Positions 15,720 to 29,930 of a stretch of 64,000 nt of DNA are shown piece after piece (within the stretch, counting starts at the first letter, position 1; each line of letters begins with the position of its first letter). Location of the stretch: contig NC_068974.1 of assembly GCF_016808095.1 (NCBI RefSeq), positions 682,001-746,000 of the forward strand. The letters are read 5' to 3'. The notes below the pieces were generated by a model. It saw only the letters and a list, made by a program, of their open reading frames with translations, was not told the origin of the DNA and searched no databases. The DNA comes from Vigna angularis (Eukaryota; Streptophyta; Magnoliopsida; Fabales; Fabaceae). Made by a program: the position numbers and the translations under genes.

Positions 15720-15984
15720 TAAGTGAATTATCAAAATTTTGTATTATTTTTGTTTGTTTGCTTGTTCATTTTGCTTTCATAAATGTTTGGTGGTGCATGA
15801 TGTAAATGAGCTTTGAAAAATAATAATGTTTGCGTTTAAAAAAACAAAAGAGTGAGTTCAAACAAAAGAGTGAGTTCTTTGTGAATTTCTTATAAATGTC
15901 TCACTAATATCAAATTAGTATCAAAGCTGATTAGATCGAGCATTGGTTTCATGAATTCGTGAAAGAGTTAATGAAAGTTTTCCT

Positions 15985-17045
15985 TTGAGTGTTTGAGGAA
16001 TAAGAGAGTTATCATTTTATCAAATTTTATCTTGTATGATCCTAAATTAGACGAAAAACTATATTATAATTATTGGACATTGTTGATGTCCATCCATTTA
16101 AAAACTCACGCTATTTGGAGTTTTATTGAACCATATTTACAACAAGAAACTAAGGATATAACTCAAAAAAATGACCAATTGGTGTTATCATAAATTCACC
16201 AAGACGTATACTATTCCAATTTTTGACAAAATAGCAAATGCTAAAACAACTAAAGAAGAATAAAATATTTTGAAATTGTTGTACAAAGGAGTATAGAAAG
16301 CTCAACAATCCAAATTGTAATATATGCATCCAGAATATGAAAAATATGAGATGTTTGATTTAGAAATTGTGGAACAACATTTTTCACATGTAAGAACCTT
16401 TCTAATAAATGGAGGTATATGGAGAAGTTATTCCTAAAAACAAGGTGGTAGAAAAAATTTATTCACCATACCAATGAAGTTTGATTATGTAGTGACTACA
16501 ATAATGATTCCCACAACACAGACATCATGATAGTTACAAAATTGTAAGGTAACATTCAAAGTCATGTGAATAGAATTATGGAGAAAACTAAAAAAGTAAA
16601 TAAAAAGACCTTGAAAAGCGAGGTGAATTTTACTAACATAACAAAATCTAGTCAAATTGAAGATAATACACGTCACTAAGGTGAAATAAATTTTAAAGGT
16701 AAAGAATGTTGTAATTTCAATCAACAATGGAAAAACAACAATTTCAGAATACTTAATTAAGAAAGAGGTAAACACAATTTTATATCTATCAATCATAGAA
16801 GAGGAAGAGAAGACTTCAAAGGAAGGACAAATTTCTCTTGTTACCAATGTAGAAAGTTCGAGCACGAAATTACCGATTATATATTCAAACAACAACAAGC
16901 AAATATAATAGAAAATCAATATAAGTATACTTGTGAAAGTTATGATAACTCACATAATTTACTTATAACAGCACAGGTGATGAAAATATTTTATACTTAG
17001 ATACTGGATTCAACAACCACATATGTGGAAAATATTGATACAAGA
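15985..17045 (+). pseudogene. Decayed Ty1/copia gag-protease remnant
   Basis: Read across several stops and frame changes, the sequence follows a copia gag: a YWTLLMSIHL..IW segment, NAKTTKEE and LYKGV near 16240-16290, EQHFSHV near 16371-16391, and MKFDYVVTTI near 16471-16500. A zinc knuckle (CYQCRKFEHE) lies at about 16840-16870. It ends in a protease start motif LDTGFNNHICG at about 16996-17028, where the family normally has LDTGCSNHM. Many in-frame stops show it is dead. No LTRs were recognised on either side. It ends abruptly where the beta-glucosidase fragment begins. Confidence 0.75.
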
Positions 17046-17067
17046 TCGTCTAGGGAAAAGACTGATC

Positions 17068-17601
17068 TTCAAAATAAGATATCAATGCTGTGTTTAGGGC
17101 CATTGTTTTCTTGTATGACGGGTAATTTTTCAATTTTGTTTTCTTATTTTAACTCCACTATGCAGTGATTATTTATTGTTAATATAGACTTAATAATGTA
17201 ACATTAGAAAATAGCTCATAGTAGTGTGAAATTTTCGTCTTAAAAGGCTTTTACAGTAATCCAAATCGAATTAGGATTCTCTGCTGGGTATTTTTGGTGT
17301 TCCTCTGCTAAGCATTAATAATACAATGAAAACACAGCAAAGGAAAACCCAGTGGAGATTCCAAATTCAAATCAAACTGGTAAAATATTTTCCTTTTTGG
17401 AGAAAATCTGTCAAATGGATAAGTGGACCTAACTCAAATTACTTTTTTTTTATTATTATTTTAAGGTTTATGGAGCCACTAAATTCTGGATCATACCCTG
17501 TTGAAATGATTAATAACATTGGTGCAAGATTGCCAAAATTTTCAATGGAACAGTCGTTGATGGACAAAAAGTTTCTGCAATTGATTGAATCATTCTTGTA
17601 G
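17068..17601 (+). pseudogene. Partial beta-glucosidase pseudogene (end of exon 8, intron 8, part of exon 9, 3' end)
   Basis: The segment matches beta-glucosidase 1 from about 8243 (end of exon 8) through intron 8, including the foldback element, into exon 9 ([22 protein letters not shown]). At about 17562 it jumps to the last codons and 3' flank of exon 13 (KKFLQLI...; compare 9968-10003). Everything between was deleted. The introns are kept, so this was a DNA duplication. The exon 8 piece has lost its conserved Trp (GACGGG for GACTGG). It is non-functional. Confidence 0.9.
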
Positions 17602-18051
17602 TTTATAACATTTGTTTACATTGTCCTATTGCTTTTGAGCTTTGATTGTATGATGTTTTAAAATGTTTTGTCCTATCTTAAGAAATATTTATTGGCAAAT
17701 TTTTCTTGTTTTATTGGTGCTGAATGCTGTCTCACACACAAATCTACTATATAAAGAAGGAAATAAATGTTCTGACAAGCTTTCTAATTTAAGTTAGGAT
17801 TCCAGTGTACTGTTTTTCAGTATCATAGTTTGTCCACTTCTATTACTGACAACATTTTTAGGAACTAATGTGAAGTACCATAGTATAGGTAGTCTTGATT
17901 GCTACATGAATTTGGAGTTCCCTCCAAAATATTTTTTTTTTAAATGATTTTTCCTCCATTATAACTTTCTTATTGGGAGTTATCTCAAGTGAAGCCTGAA
18001 GCCTTTTATAAGAAAATATTTTTTCTCAAAAATAAACATCTCACTTTATCA
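17602..18051. other. Intergenic, nothing recognised
   Basis: AT-rich DNA between the beta-glucosidase pseudogene and the MULE. It ends in a T7A3 tract that serves as the MULE target site. Confidence 0.4.
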
Positions 18052-18061
18052 TTTTTTTAAA

Positions 18062-18690
18062 GGGATAATTGCTTCCTTAGTCCTAAGTTTGGTTGAATTG
18101 TGTCAAATTCATCCTCACTTTTAAAAAAGTTTCATTTTCGTCCTCACGTGGTATAAAAGTGTCAATTGAATCCAAACATTAAAAATATTTGTGTCAATGT
18201 AGTCATCTCCGTTAAATACACCCTAACTGCGTTAAGTGGTTGATTATGTGGCACTAGCTTAGTAAAACGTGGCAAATGAGTCACTAATGACGTGTCAATG
18301 GCAAATGAGTCACGTTTAGGGTATTTGTATGTGTGAACGAAAGCAGAACGCGTTTCTGAGTTGAGGAACGGTCAAAAATCGCAATTGGGGCTTTTGAAAG
18401 CAGAACGCGTCTGCTGATTTGGAAGCGTTTGGTGATTTGGAATTGCGAAGTGGGTTCCATTCGAAGGTCCATTCGAAGGTACGTGTATGTTTGCTTGGGT
18501 TTGGTGTTTGCTTCGTGTGTGTGTTTGCTTTGGTCCATGCGAAGTGGGTTCCATTCGTTGGGTTTATGGTTGCTTTGGTGTGTGTGTTTGCTTCGTGTGT
18601 GTGTTTGCTTTTGTTGTGGTCCCCCATAAACTATTATCTCTGTTTGTTGTTGTCCCCCATTATGGGTGTTGTGTGTGGTCCCCCATTGTA
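18062..18690 (+). repeat. MULE left terminal inverted repeat
   Basis: 629 bp, the inverse complement of 23933-24561. The two noticed differences are at 18526 (partner 24097) and 18557 (partner 24066). It contains internal short repeats, such as GTGACTCATTTGCCA-like boxes and duplicated GCGAAGTGGGTTCCATTCG. Its inner end is 209 bp upstream of the transposase ATG, so it probably carries that promoter. Confidence 0.93.
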
Positions 18691-18899
18691 GGTTAAAGTC
18701 AATCTTTATGCTGTGTTTAGGTTTCTGCCCAAATTTGTTTTAATTGTTTATGCTCTGTGTAAAGTGCTTTGTGGAAGTGTTGTACCCTGATGGGTTGACA
18801 GTCGTATCGTGATATGTAAATGTAGTGTTATTTTGGTCAATTAAATGTAGTGTTATTTGGGTAAAGTTAGACTGACATGATTTTTTATATTAGTTTACG

Positions 18900-21800
18900 A
18901 TGCCTAACTGTGATGTCGAAGTGGTCTTTCACCATGGGGGCAAATTTGTGAATGATGGGTCATTTAAATATGAGTTTGGTCAAACATCTACTTTAAAAAT
19001 TGACCCAGATAGATGGAGCTACTTTGAAATTATGTCCATTTTGAAGGAGATGGGCTATATTAATATTAAAGAGTTGTGGTATTCAGTGGGTGGTGGTACT
19101 GTGTTAGAAGGAAGGTTAGAACTATTATCCGATGACAAGGGTGCATGTCATCTGGTCAACCTTGCCATTTTGAATGGTCAATCTCACCTGTATGTTGTAC
19201 ACATGGTGTCGGATCCTGAGTACGTTCATATGTTGGGGGAGGGTGAGAAGGCTGTTTTGGGGGAGGGTGTACAGGCTGACAATGATAATTGTGTGGAGGC
19301 AGAGGCTGAGGGAGACACTGATGGGGCTGTTTTGGGGGAGGGTGTAGAGGCTGACAATGATAACATTGTGGAGGCAGAGGATGTTGGGGCTGGTTTGGGG
19401 GAGGGTGTAGAGGCTGTTAATGATAACTTTGTGGAGGCAGAGGCTGAGGGAGAGGATGTTGGGGCTGGTTTGGGGGAGGGTGTAGAGGCTGTTAATGATA
19501 ACTTTGTGGAGGCAGAGGCTGAGGGAGAGGATGTTGGGGCTGGTTTGGGGGAGGGTGTAGAGGCTGACAGTGATAACTTTGTGGATGCAGATGGTGAGAG
19601 AGAGGATGGGGGACATGATGACTACGATGTTAGAAGTTGGAATGGAGATGAAGAGGATGTGTTCAGTGAAGATGATTTCTGTAACCGTAGTGAGGAAGTT
19701 GAAGTGGGTGGACCAAGTGGGAAGTGTCCTCCATTAGAGCATGTACATGACAGAGGTTTATCTGACAATTCTTGGGAATCTGAAAGTTTAGACAGCCTTG
19801 TATTAAGTGATTCATCAAATGATGATAGAGACCGTTATGGAAATTTTGGCATTTTTTCATTGCCCAAAAGTATGAAACACTATAACTGGGAAGTGGGGAC
19901 ATTCTTCAGTTAAAAAAAAGATTTCACAGAAGCAATAAGAAGCTACGGTGTAGACAATGGTAGGAAATTGAAGGTTTTTAAAAATGATAAAACAAGAGTT
20001 TCTGTTAAATGTTGTGGGGCAAAAGGGAAGTGCCCATGGTACGCATATTGTGCATATAAGGCTGCCCAAAATACATGGCAGTTAAGGAAGATTATAAACA
20101 AGCATACCTGCAGTAGAGAATTTAATTTGCGTTTAGTGACATCAAAATGGTTAAGTGGGAGGTTAGAGAAGACTATAAAAGAAAATCCAAATATTAATTT
20201 GAGTAGCCTCCAAGACAAAGTTTGTAAGAAATGGAATATTAATGTGTCTCGGTCAACAACCTTTAGGGCAAAGAAAATGGCGCACAAGAAAATTGAAGGT
20301 GATTTTGAAGAACAATATAAAAGGGTATATGACTATGCCAATGAGCTGCTTAGGTCAAATCCTGGATCAACTGTCAAAGTTAGTGTAGAACCTAATGAGG
20401 GGAACCAAGTATTCAAGAGACTTTATGTTTGTTTGAAGGCATGTAAGGTGAGTTTCATATCATGTAGGCCCATTGTAGGTTTGGATGGGTGTTTCTTGAA
20501 AGGGAAATATGGGGGTGAATTGTTAACAGCAGTTGGAAGAGATGGTAATGACCAAATGTTACCTTTGGCATATGCTGTTGTGGAGGTGGAGAATAAGCAA
20601 ACCTGGACTTGGTTTTTGGAATTCTTGATTGATGATCTTGGTGGTGTTGAAAATTGTTCAACGTATACATTTATCTCAGATCAACAAAAAGTAAGTGATA
20701 TTTCATTGTTTTTTATTATGAGACCTTAGTCTTCCATGTTCATGTTCAGTAAATTTACTTTTATCATTTGATAGGGACTTCTGCCAGCAATACAAGAACT
20801 TCTACCTCGTGTTGATCAAAGGTTTTGTGTCCGCCACATATATGCAAATTTTAGGAAAAAATATGCTGGAAAAAATCTGAAACGTCTCTTATGGAAGGCA
20901 GCATCATCAACCCATCCTCAAGCATGGGAGGCAGTCATGAGAGAAATAAAAGATGTCAATGTAGAGGCCTTTAAGCACTTGATAGCTATTCCACCAAGGT
21001 ATGTTTTGAAGAGTGTTAGCCATGTCAATTATTTAGAACTGTTTGGTTGTGTTATAAATGTGTGTGTTTTTCTTTATATAGATTTTGGTCAAGGTCAAGG
21101 TTTACACCTACAGCTGCTTGTGACACCCTAGTAAACAATATCTCTGAAGCTTTTAATAGTGTGATCTTGGATGCAAGGGCTAAGCCCATCATAACAATGA
21201 TGGAAGACATTCGTATGTATCTAATGAAGAGATGGACAAGAAATAGAGACAAGATAAGGTCATATGAAGGTTCCTTTTGCCCCAAAATTTATAAACGATT
21301 TCAAAAGGAATTAAACAACACAAAATATTGGATACCTAGGTATGATTTCATAATATGAAGTTTTATTTGTTTTAATTTCTTTACTTTACTTACTCACTTC
21401 AATCCAAATTTCATTTTCCAGCTGGTCAGGATTGAAATTATTTGAAGTGAGACACACTTCCAACATTGGTGACAAGTTTGTTGTTGACATAGATAAAGTG
21501 GACTGTAGTTGCAGGAAATGGAGTATAACAGGAATCCCATGCTGTCATGCCCTCACTGCCATGACATTTTTAAACATCAATGGAGAAGACTACATCTCAC
21601 ATTGGTTTACAAAGTCAACCTATGAACAAACATACTTTCCAATGATATATCCAGTCCACGGTCCTCATATGTGGGAAATGACTTCAATGCCTGATGTGTT
21701 GCCTCCACCTAAGAGAATTTTTCCTGGTAGACCGAAAAAGAAAAGAAGATTAGAGCCTTGGGAGCTTAAGAAAGATGACACTCAACTAAGACAAGGTGGA

Positions 21801-22016
21801 ACACGTAAGAGATGTGGCATATGTAGAGAGCTTGGACATAAAAGAAATAATTGTCCACAAGCTGCCCAAGCTGCTCCAACAACTCCAAATGCAACTCAAT
21901 CCAGTCAAATTACTCAATGCGAGGTTGAAGAACCCCAACAAAGTCAGCCATCAACAACAGCACCTCAGACAACTTCAACACCAGCTGACCCAACTGCCAC
22001 AGCACCTTCAAACTGA
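18900..22016 (+). pseudogene. mudrA: mudrA-type MULE transposase, 4 exons, intact except one in-frame stop
   Basis: Cut-and-paste transposase of the element. Exons: 18900-20690, 20775-20998, 21082-21339, 21422-22016 (956 codons with the final stop). Order: a PB1-like N-terminal domain (residues about 1-105), an acidic tandem-repeat linker (about 118-235), a MuDR DNA-binding domain (about 340-430) and the MULE catalytic domain. DDE candidates are D529 in GLDGCFLKG, D594 in ISDQQKG and Glu in NNISEAFNS. A SWIM zinc finger (CSCRKWSITGIPCCHAL), a basic patch (RPKKKRR), a zinc knuckle (CGICRELGHKRNNC) and a Thr/Gln/Pro-rich tail follow. The only defect seen is TAA at 19911-19913 (codon 338), between the linker and the DNA-binding domain. 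Reading frame is the same on both sides, so it is a nonsense change rather than a frameshift. Confidence 0.9.
19240..19615 (+). repeat. Acidic tandem repeat within the MULE transposase (75-bp units)
   Basis: About four to five imperfect copies of a 25-residue unit built on GLGEGVEAVNDNFVEAEAEGEDVGA; two copies are almost identical at the DNA level. It forms a strongly acidic linker and keeps the reading frame. The long open frame on the opposite strand here is a by-product of the repeat. Confidence 0.9.
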
Positions 22017-22310
22017 TTTAGAAAGTCATTAGCTATTATTAATATGTATTTTGGTACTTTGTTTCGGCTAGCACCTTTTTTTGGATCTAAACTTCAAATC
22101 GCAATTGTGTGCTGATGTATTATTTGATGAAGCAAAGTATTGTCTGTTCAATGAATATGATGTCCAGTTTGAAGCACAGTTTCTGATGTTATATTCAATA
22201 TGCCGTTTGAAGCACAGTTTCTGATGAATCTTATATTATGTATTAGTTATTTTCAATATTGTTTCTACTGCATCAAATTTGAATTCAGCTGCATTTAGTT
22301 GTCTGCACTG
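22017..22310. other. 3' flank of the MULE transposase gene
   Basis: AT-rich 3' untranslated DNA between the transposase stop and the minisatellite, containing a duplicated GTTTGAAGCACAGTTTCTGATG segment near 22165-22225. Confidence 0.5.
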
Positions 22311-22925
22311 AGGACGGTCGTCCCTCAGGACGCTCGTCGCGACTTAGAAGGAAAGTGGACGCTCGTCGCGACTTAGAAGGAAATTGGACGCTCGTCGCGA
22401 CTTAGAAGGAAATTGGACGCTCGTCGCATTGGACGCTCGTCGCGACTTAGAAGGAAATTGGACGCTCGTCGCGACTTAGAAGGAAATTGGACGCTCGTCG
22501 CATTGGACGCTCGTCGCGACTTAGAAGGAAATTGGACGCTCGTCGCGACTTAGAAGGAAATTGGACGCTCGTCGCATTGGACGCTCGTCGCGACTTAGAA
22601 TGAAATTGGACGCTCGTCGCGACTTAGAAGGAAATTGGACGCTCGTCGCTCAGGACGCTCGTCTCGACTTAGAAGGAAATTGGACGCTCGTCATCGCAAG
22701 CGGACGCTCGTCGCTCCCTACACGCACAAGAGGACGCTCGTCCAGAGAATATGAAATGGACGCTTGTCAAGACGCTCATCCAGAATACATCAAGTGGACG
22801 CTCGTCGCCCAGGACGCTCGTCGCCAGGACACTCGTCACATAGCTAGCGCACGCTCGGTTCATAACAAGCGGACGCTCGTCGCCCCCTGCGCGCACAAGG
22901 GGACGCTCGTCCAAAGAATATGAAG
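22311..22925. repeat. GC-rich minisatellite based on GGACGCTCGTC inside the MULE
   Basis: Tandem 29-bp units (GGACGCTCGTC followed by GCGACTTAGAAGGAAATT) alternate with 16-bp short units in a 29+29+16 higher-order pattern of 74 bp. The pattern repeats at least three times between about 22355 and 22620, then degenerates to scattered copies up to 22925. It contrasts sharply with the AT-rich surroundings and lies between the two convergent MULE genes. Open frames through it are composition artefacts. Confidence 0.92.
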
Positions 22926-23313
22926 TCAACGCTCATTCCAAGTTCATTACTCGCATTGGAAAAAAATTTACTGTTGAAATGGTGATTAAGCCTCTGTTTT
23001 TAATGATTTCTACTGTCCAATTCTCTTAAGTAAGATTCGGTTCGGTATGTAATAAAGCAATGCAATAGCTTTGGACAATCATAATGAATTTATCACAAGT
23101 TTACTGCAACTGATAACTGTCTACAGTAGCCATTAAATTGTTGCTGTCATCAAATTGTTCCTGTCTCAACCATATCACTACAACTTAACTATTGATACAA
23201 CATCCACCTTCTTCAACAATATCACTGCCAATTAGCTATTGAGAGCAGAAATTGAGATTTTTCATTCATTTTCAACAACTGTCTAATACAACACATTGTC
23301 TAATACAAAATAG

Positions 23314-23795
23314 TCATGGAATTTTAAACAAGATACAAACAAGGATGACATTAATAAACCCCATAAAACATAACATCCATGTTAATTGCTTCTCCCATTT
23401 CTGAGAAACCATAGCAGATTTCTCCAGACTAATAATTTTCCTCCTTTGCCTAGCAATAATAGTATCCCTTTCATCCAAATTAGCTTCATTGCACCATTTA
23501 AAATAATTGCATCCTTGAAGTTCTTCGTTTCGAGTCCGCTGTTCAAAACATCCAACCACAAACATTTCATTACTCAAAAATAAACTAATCAATAAAATGA
23601 AACTACAACCATTGAACAAACCTTGTAATTAGGGCATCCCCAAAATTGTTTGCCTTCGTTCTTCACAGTTTTCGCCACTCTCAACACAGCAACTTCCCCA
23701 CAATGACATATGTTAGTTTGAACCAATCCTCTAGATGAAACGGCACGACAGCTCCCCCATGAGCAAGACGAACAACACTGATGATTCAATGACAT
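23314..23795 (-). CDS. GRF zinc-finger protein with coiled coil and C-terminal membrane helix (MULE-borne), 132 aa
   Basis: Two exons, 23795-23622 and 23538-23314, joined by an 83-bp GT-AG intron in phase 0. The splice completes a GRF-type zinc finger (CHCG, then FWGCPNYK across the junction to GCNYFKWCNE), a single-strand nucleic-acid-binding fold. A short coiled coil follows (DERDTIIARQRRKIISLEKSA), then one transmembrane helix (TWMLCFMGFINVILVCILF) next to the C terminus. This architecture resembles small plant GRF proteins such as At4g04775. The first ATG (23795) lies 138 bp inside the right inverted repeat, so that repeat is the likely promoter. It converges on the transposase gene. The role in transposition, if any, is unknown. 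The start could be earlier only with a non-ATG codon. Confidence 0.8.
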
Positions 23796-23932
23796 TGCCA
23801 CTTCCTGAGCCAACGAAAAAACGACACAACCTCACAACCAAGCTTTCTCACCCAACCCCAATCAACACTTCTTCAACCAACACTAAACCGAAGAACAGAG
23901 ATAATAGTTTATGGGGGACCACACACAACACT

Positions 23933-24561
23933 TACAATGGGGGACCACACACAACACCCATAATGGGGGACAACAACAAACAGAGATAATAGTTTATGGG
24001 GGACCACAACAAAAGCAAACACACACACGAAGCAAACACACACACCAAAGCAACCATAAACCCAATGAATGGAACCCACTTCGCATGGACCAAAGCGAAC
24101 ACACACACGAAGCAAACACCAAACCCAAGCAAACATACACGTACCTTCGAATGGACCTTCGAATGGAACCCACTTCGCAATTCCAAATCACCAAACGCTT
24201 CCAAATCAGCAGACGCGTTCTGCTTTCAAAAGCCCCAATTGCGATTTTTGACCGTTCCTCAACTCAGAAACGCGTTCTGCTTTCGTTCACACATACAAAT
24301 ACCCTAAACGTGACTCATTTGCCATTGACACGTCATTAGTGACTCATTTGCCACGTTTTACTAAGCTAGTGCCACATAATCAACCACTTAACGCAGTTAG
24401 GGTGTATTTAACGGAGATGACTACATTGACACAAATATTTTTAATGTTTGGATTCAATTGACACTTTTATACCACGTGAGGACGAAAATGAAACTTTTTT
24501 AAAAGTGAGGATGAATTTGACACAATTCAACCAAACTTAGGACTAAGGAAGCAATTATCCC
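23933..24561 (-). repeat. MULE right terminal inverted repeat
   Basis: 629 bp, the inverse complement of 18062-18690 with two noticed mismatches. It lies directly upstream of the GRF zinc-finger gene. A second short copy of the innermost segment (opposite strand of GTGGTCCCCCAT) continues to about 23905. Confidence 0.93.
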
Positions 24562-24571
24562 TTTTTTTAAA

Positions 24572-25601
24572 CTATTGTATGATGATGAAGAAGAAATTGA
24601 TCAATAATATTTTTAAATCTAGAAATTAAAATTTAATTGTATTAATTAATTCTGTAATATTATAATATCTGTTTTACTTAAATATAGTATTATTTTTTAC
24701 ATAATAAAAAATAATATTTAAATATGGTAATTAAATCAATTTTTAAGTTCTAAAAGATTGAATTATAAAGAACAGATTAATGAAACATTCCCATACGAAG
24801 GTGATACTAGTCAAAAATTTAAAATACGTGTCTTGAACGAATTCCATTGAAACATATTAACATATTATAAAATTTAAATTTAAAAATTTTAAATAAGATC
24901 TTAAATCACAAAGATAAAAAGATATTGTTTAGAGTAACATTAAAGTTTAAATATAATACTTAAATTAGCTTTTTAAATTCTTGAAACTGAAATGTTAGTA
25001 TAATATTATTAAAGTGTCACTTTCATGAGAAAATTGTATTGAAATAAAAATTACATTAAGATTTAAATATTATGTGTTGTTATACAGTGAAGGGAAGTAC
25101 AAGGCAAATGACATTATTATATAATGAAAGATATCCTCAATTAAATATATTTAAAAATTAATAAATTAAACATATAATTATTACTTTTAGAAATAATGAT
25201 TTTATTTCACCCTCCTTCAAAGGTTTTCATCAACTTCTACCAAAGAGAACACATTTTCATAGCTTTGCCAACACAACTGGAATGGTATGAGGAAGATGGC
25301 ATGAAGAAGTTGAAGTGGTTTAAGCATGGAACCTCTTAACCCTTTTCTGGAATAATAGCATCTTTTTCATTTCAAGCACTTTAAACTAACTTACCATATC
25401 ATCTAAGCAAACAAATATAATAATCAATATAACAGCAATTTTTCTTAGCCTTTTCACTTGCAAAAAGACAAAGAATCTCGCTTTTTCTTGTGGGGTTCAC
25501 AAATACATGATAAAGATAGTTAAATAATATAAAGTTCTGTGTTGGGGGGGCAAAAACCAAACCAAGTTTGAAAATTGAGTTCATTCATTCAGATTTGAAC
25601 A
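24572..25601 (+). promoter_or_regulatory. AT-rich upstream region of beta-glucosidase 2
   Basis: No gene is visible. A TATAAAG at 25528-25534, 68 bp before the ATG at 25602, is a plausible TATA box. The MULE right end is about 1 kb upstream of the gene. Confidence 0.45.

Positions 25602-29930
<4,329 letters not shown>

Larger units (their letters stand above)
18062..24561 (+). mobile_element. Mutator-like element (MULE), 6,500 bp, two-gene, with 10-bp target duplication
   Basis: The element begins GGGATAATTGCTTCC and ends with its inverse complement. A perfect 10-bp direct repeat TTTTTTTAAA flanks it at 18052-18061 and 24562-24571. Terminal inverted repeats are 629 bp (18062-18690 and 23933-24561), and I noticed only two mismatches between them. 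Inside are a mudrA-type transposase gene on plus, a minisatellite, and a small GRF zinc-finger gene on minus. Both genes are transcribed inward from the inverted repeats, the arrangement of mudrA and mudrB in maize MuDR. The nearly identical ends and exact target duplication point to a recent insertion. It sits between the two beta-glucosidases. Confidence 0.93.

Noticed and set aside
18316..18691. Several open frames of 60-103 codons in both MULE inverted repeats
   Set aside because: They occur on both strands and in overlapping frames because the repeat is poor in stops; none resembles a protein.
19125..19616. Long antisense open frame (163 codons) opposite the MULE transposase
   Set aside because: It is the mirror of the in-frame 75-bp repeat; it has no family features and the sense strand has clear domains.
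19891..19932. Short intron that would remove the in-frame stop of the transposase
   Set aside because: The possible GT-AG pair is only about 40 bp apart, too short for a plant intron, and it would delete conserved residues of the DNA-binding domain.
22311..22925. CRISPR-like array
   Set aside because: Repeats are directly adjacent with no unique spacers and the DNA is plant nuclear; it is a minisatellite.
22561..22929. Open frames through the GGACGCTCGTC minisatellite, on both strands
   Set aside because: Periodic low-complexity translation from a tandem repeat, without start context or a homologue.
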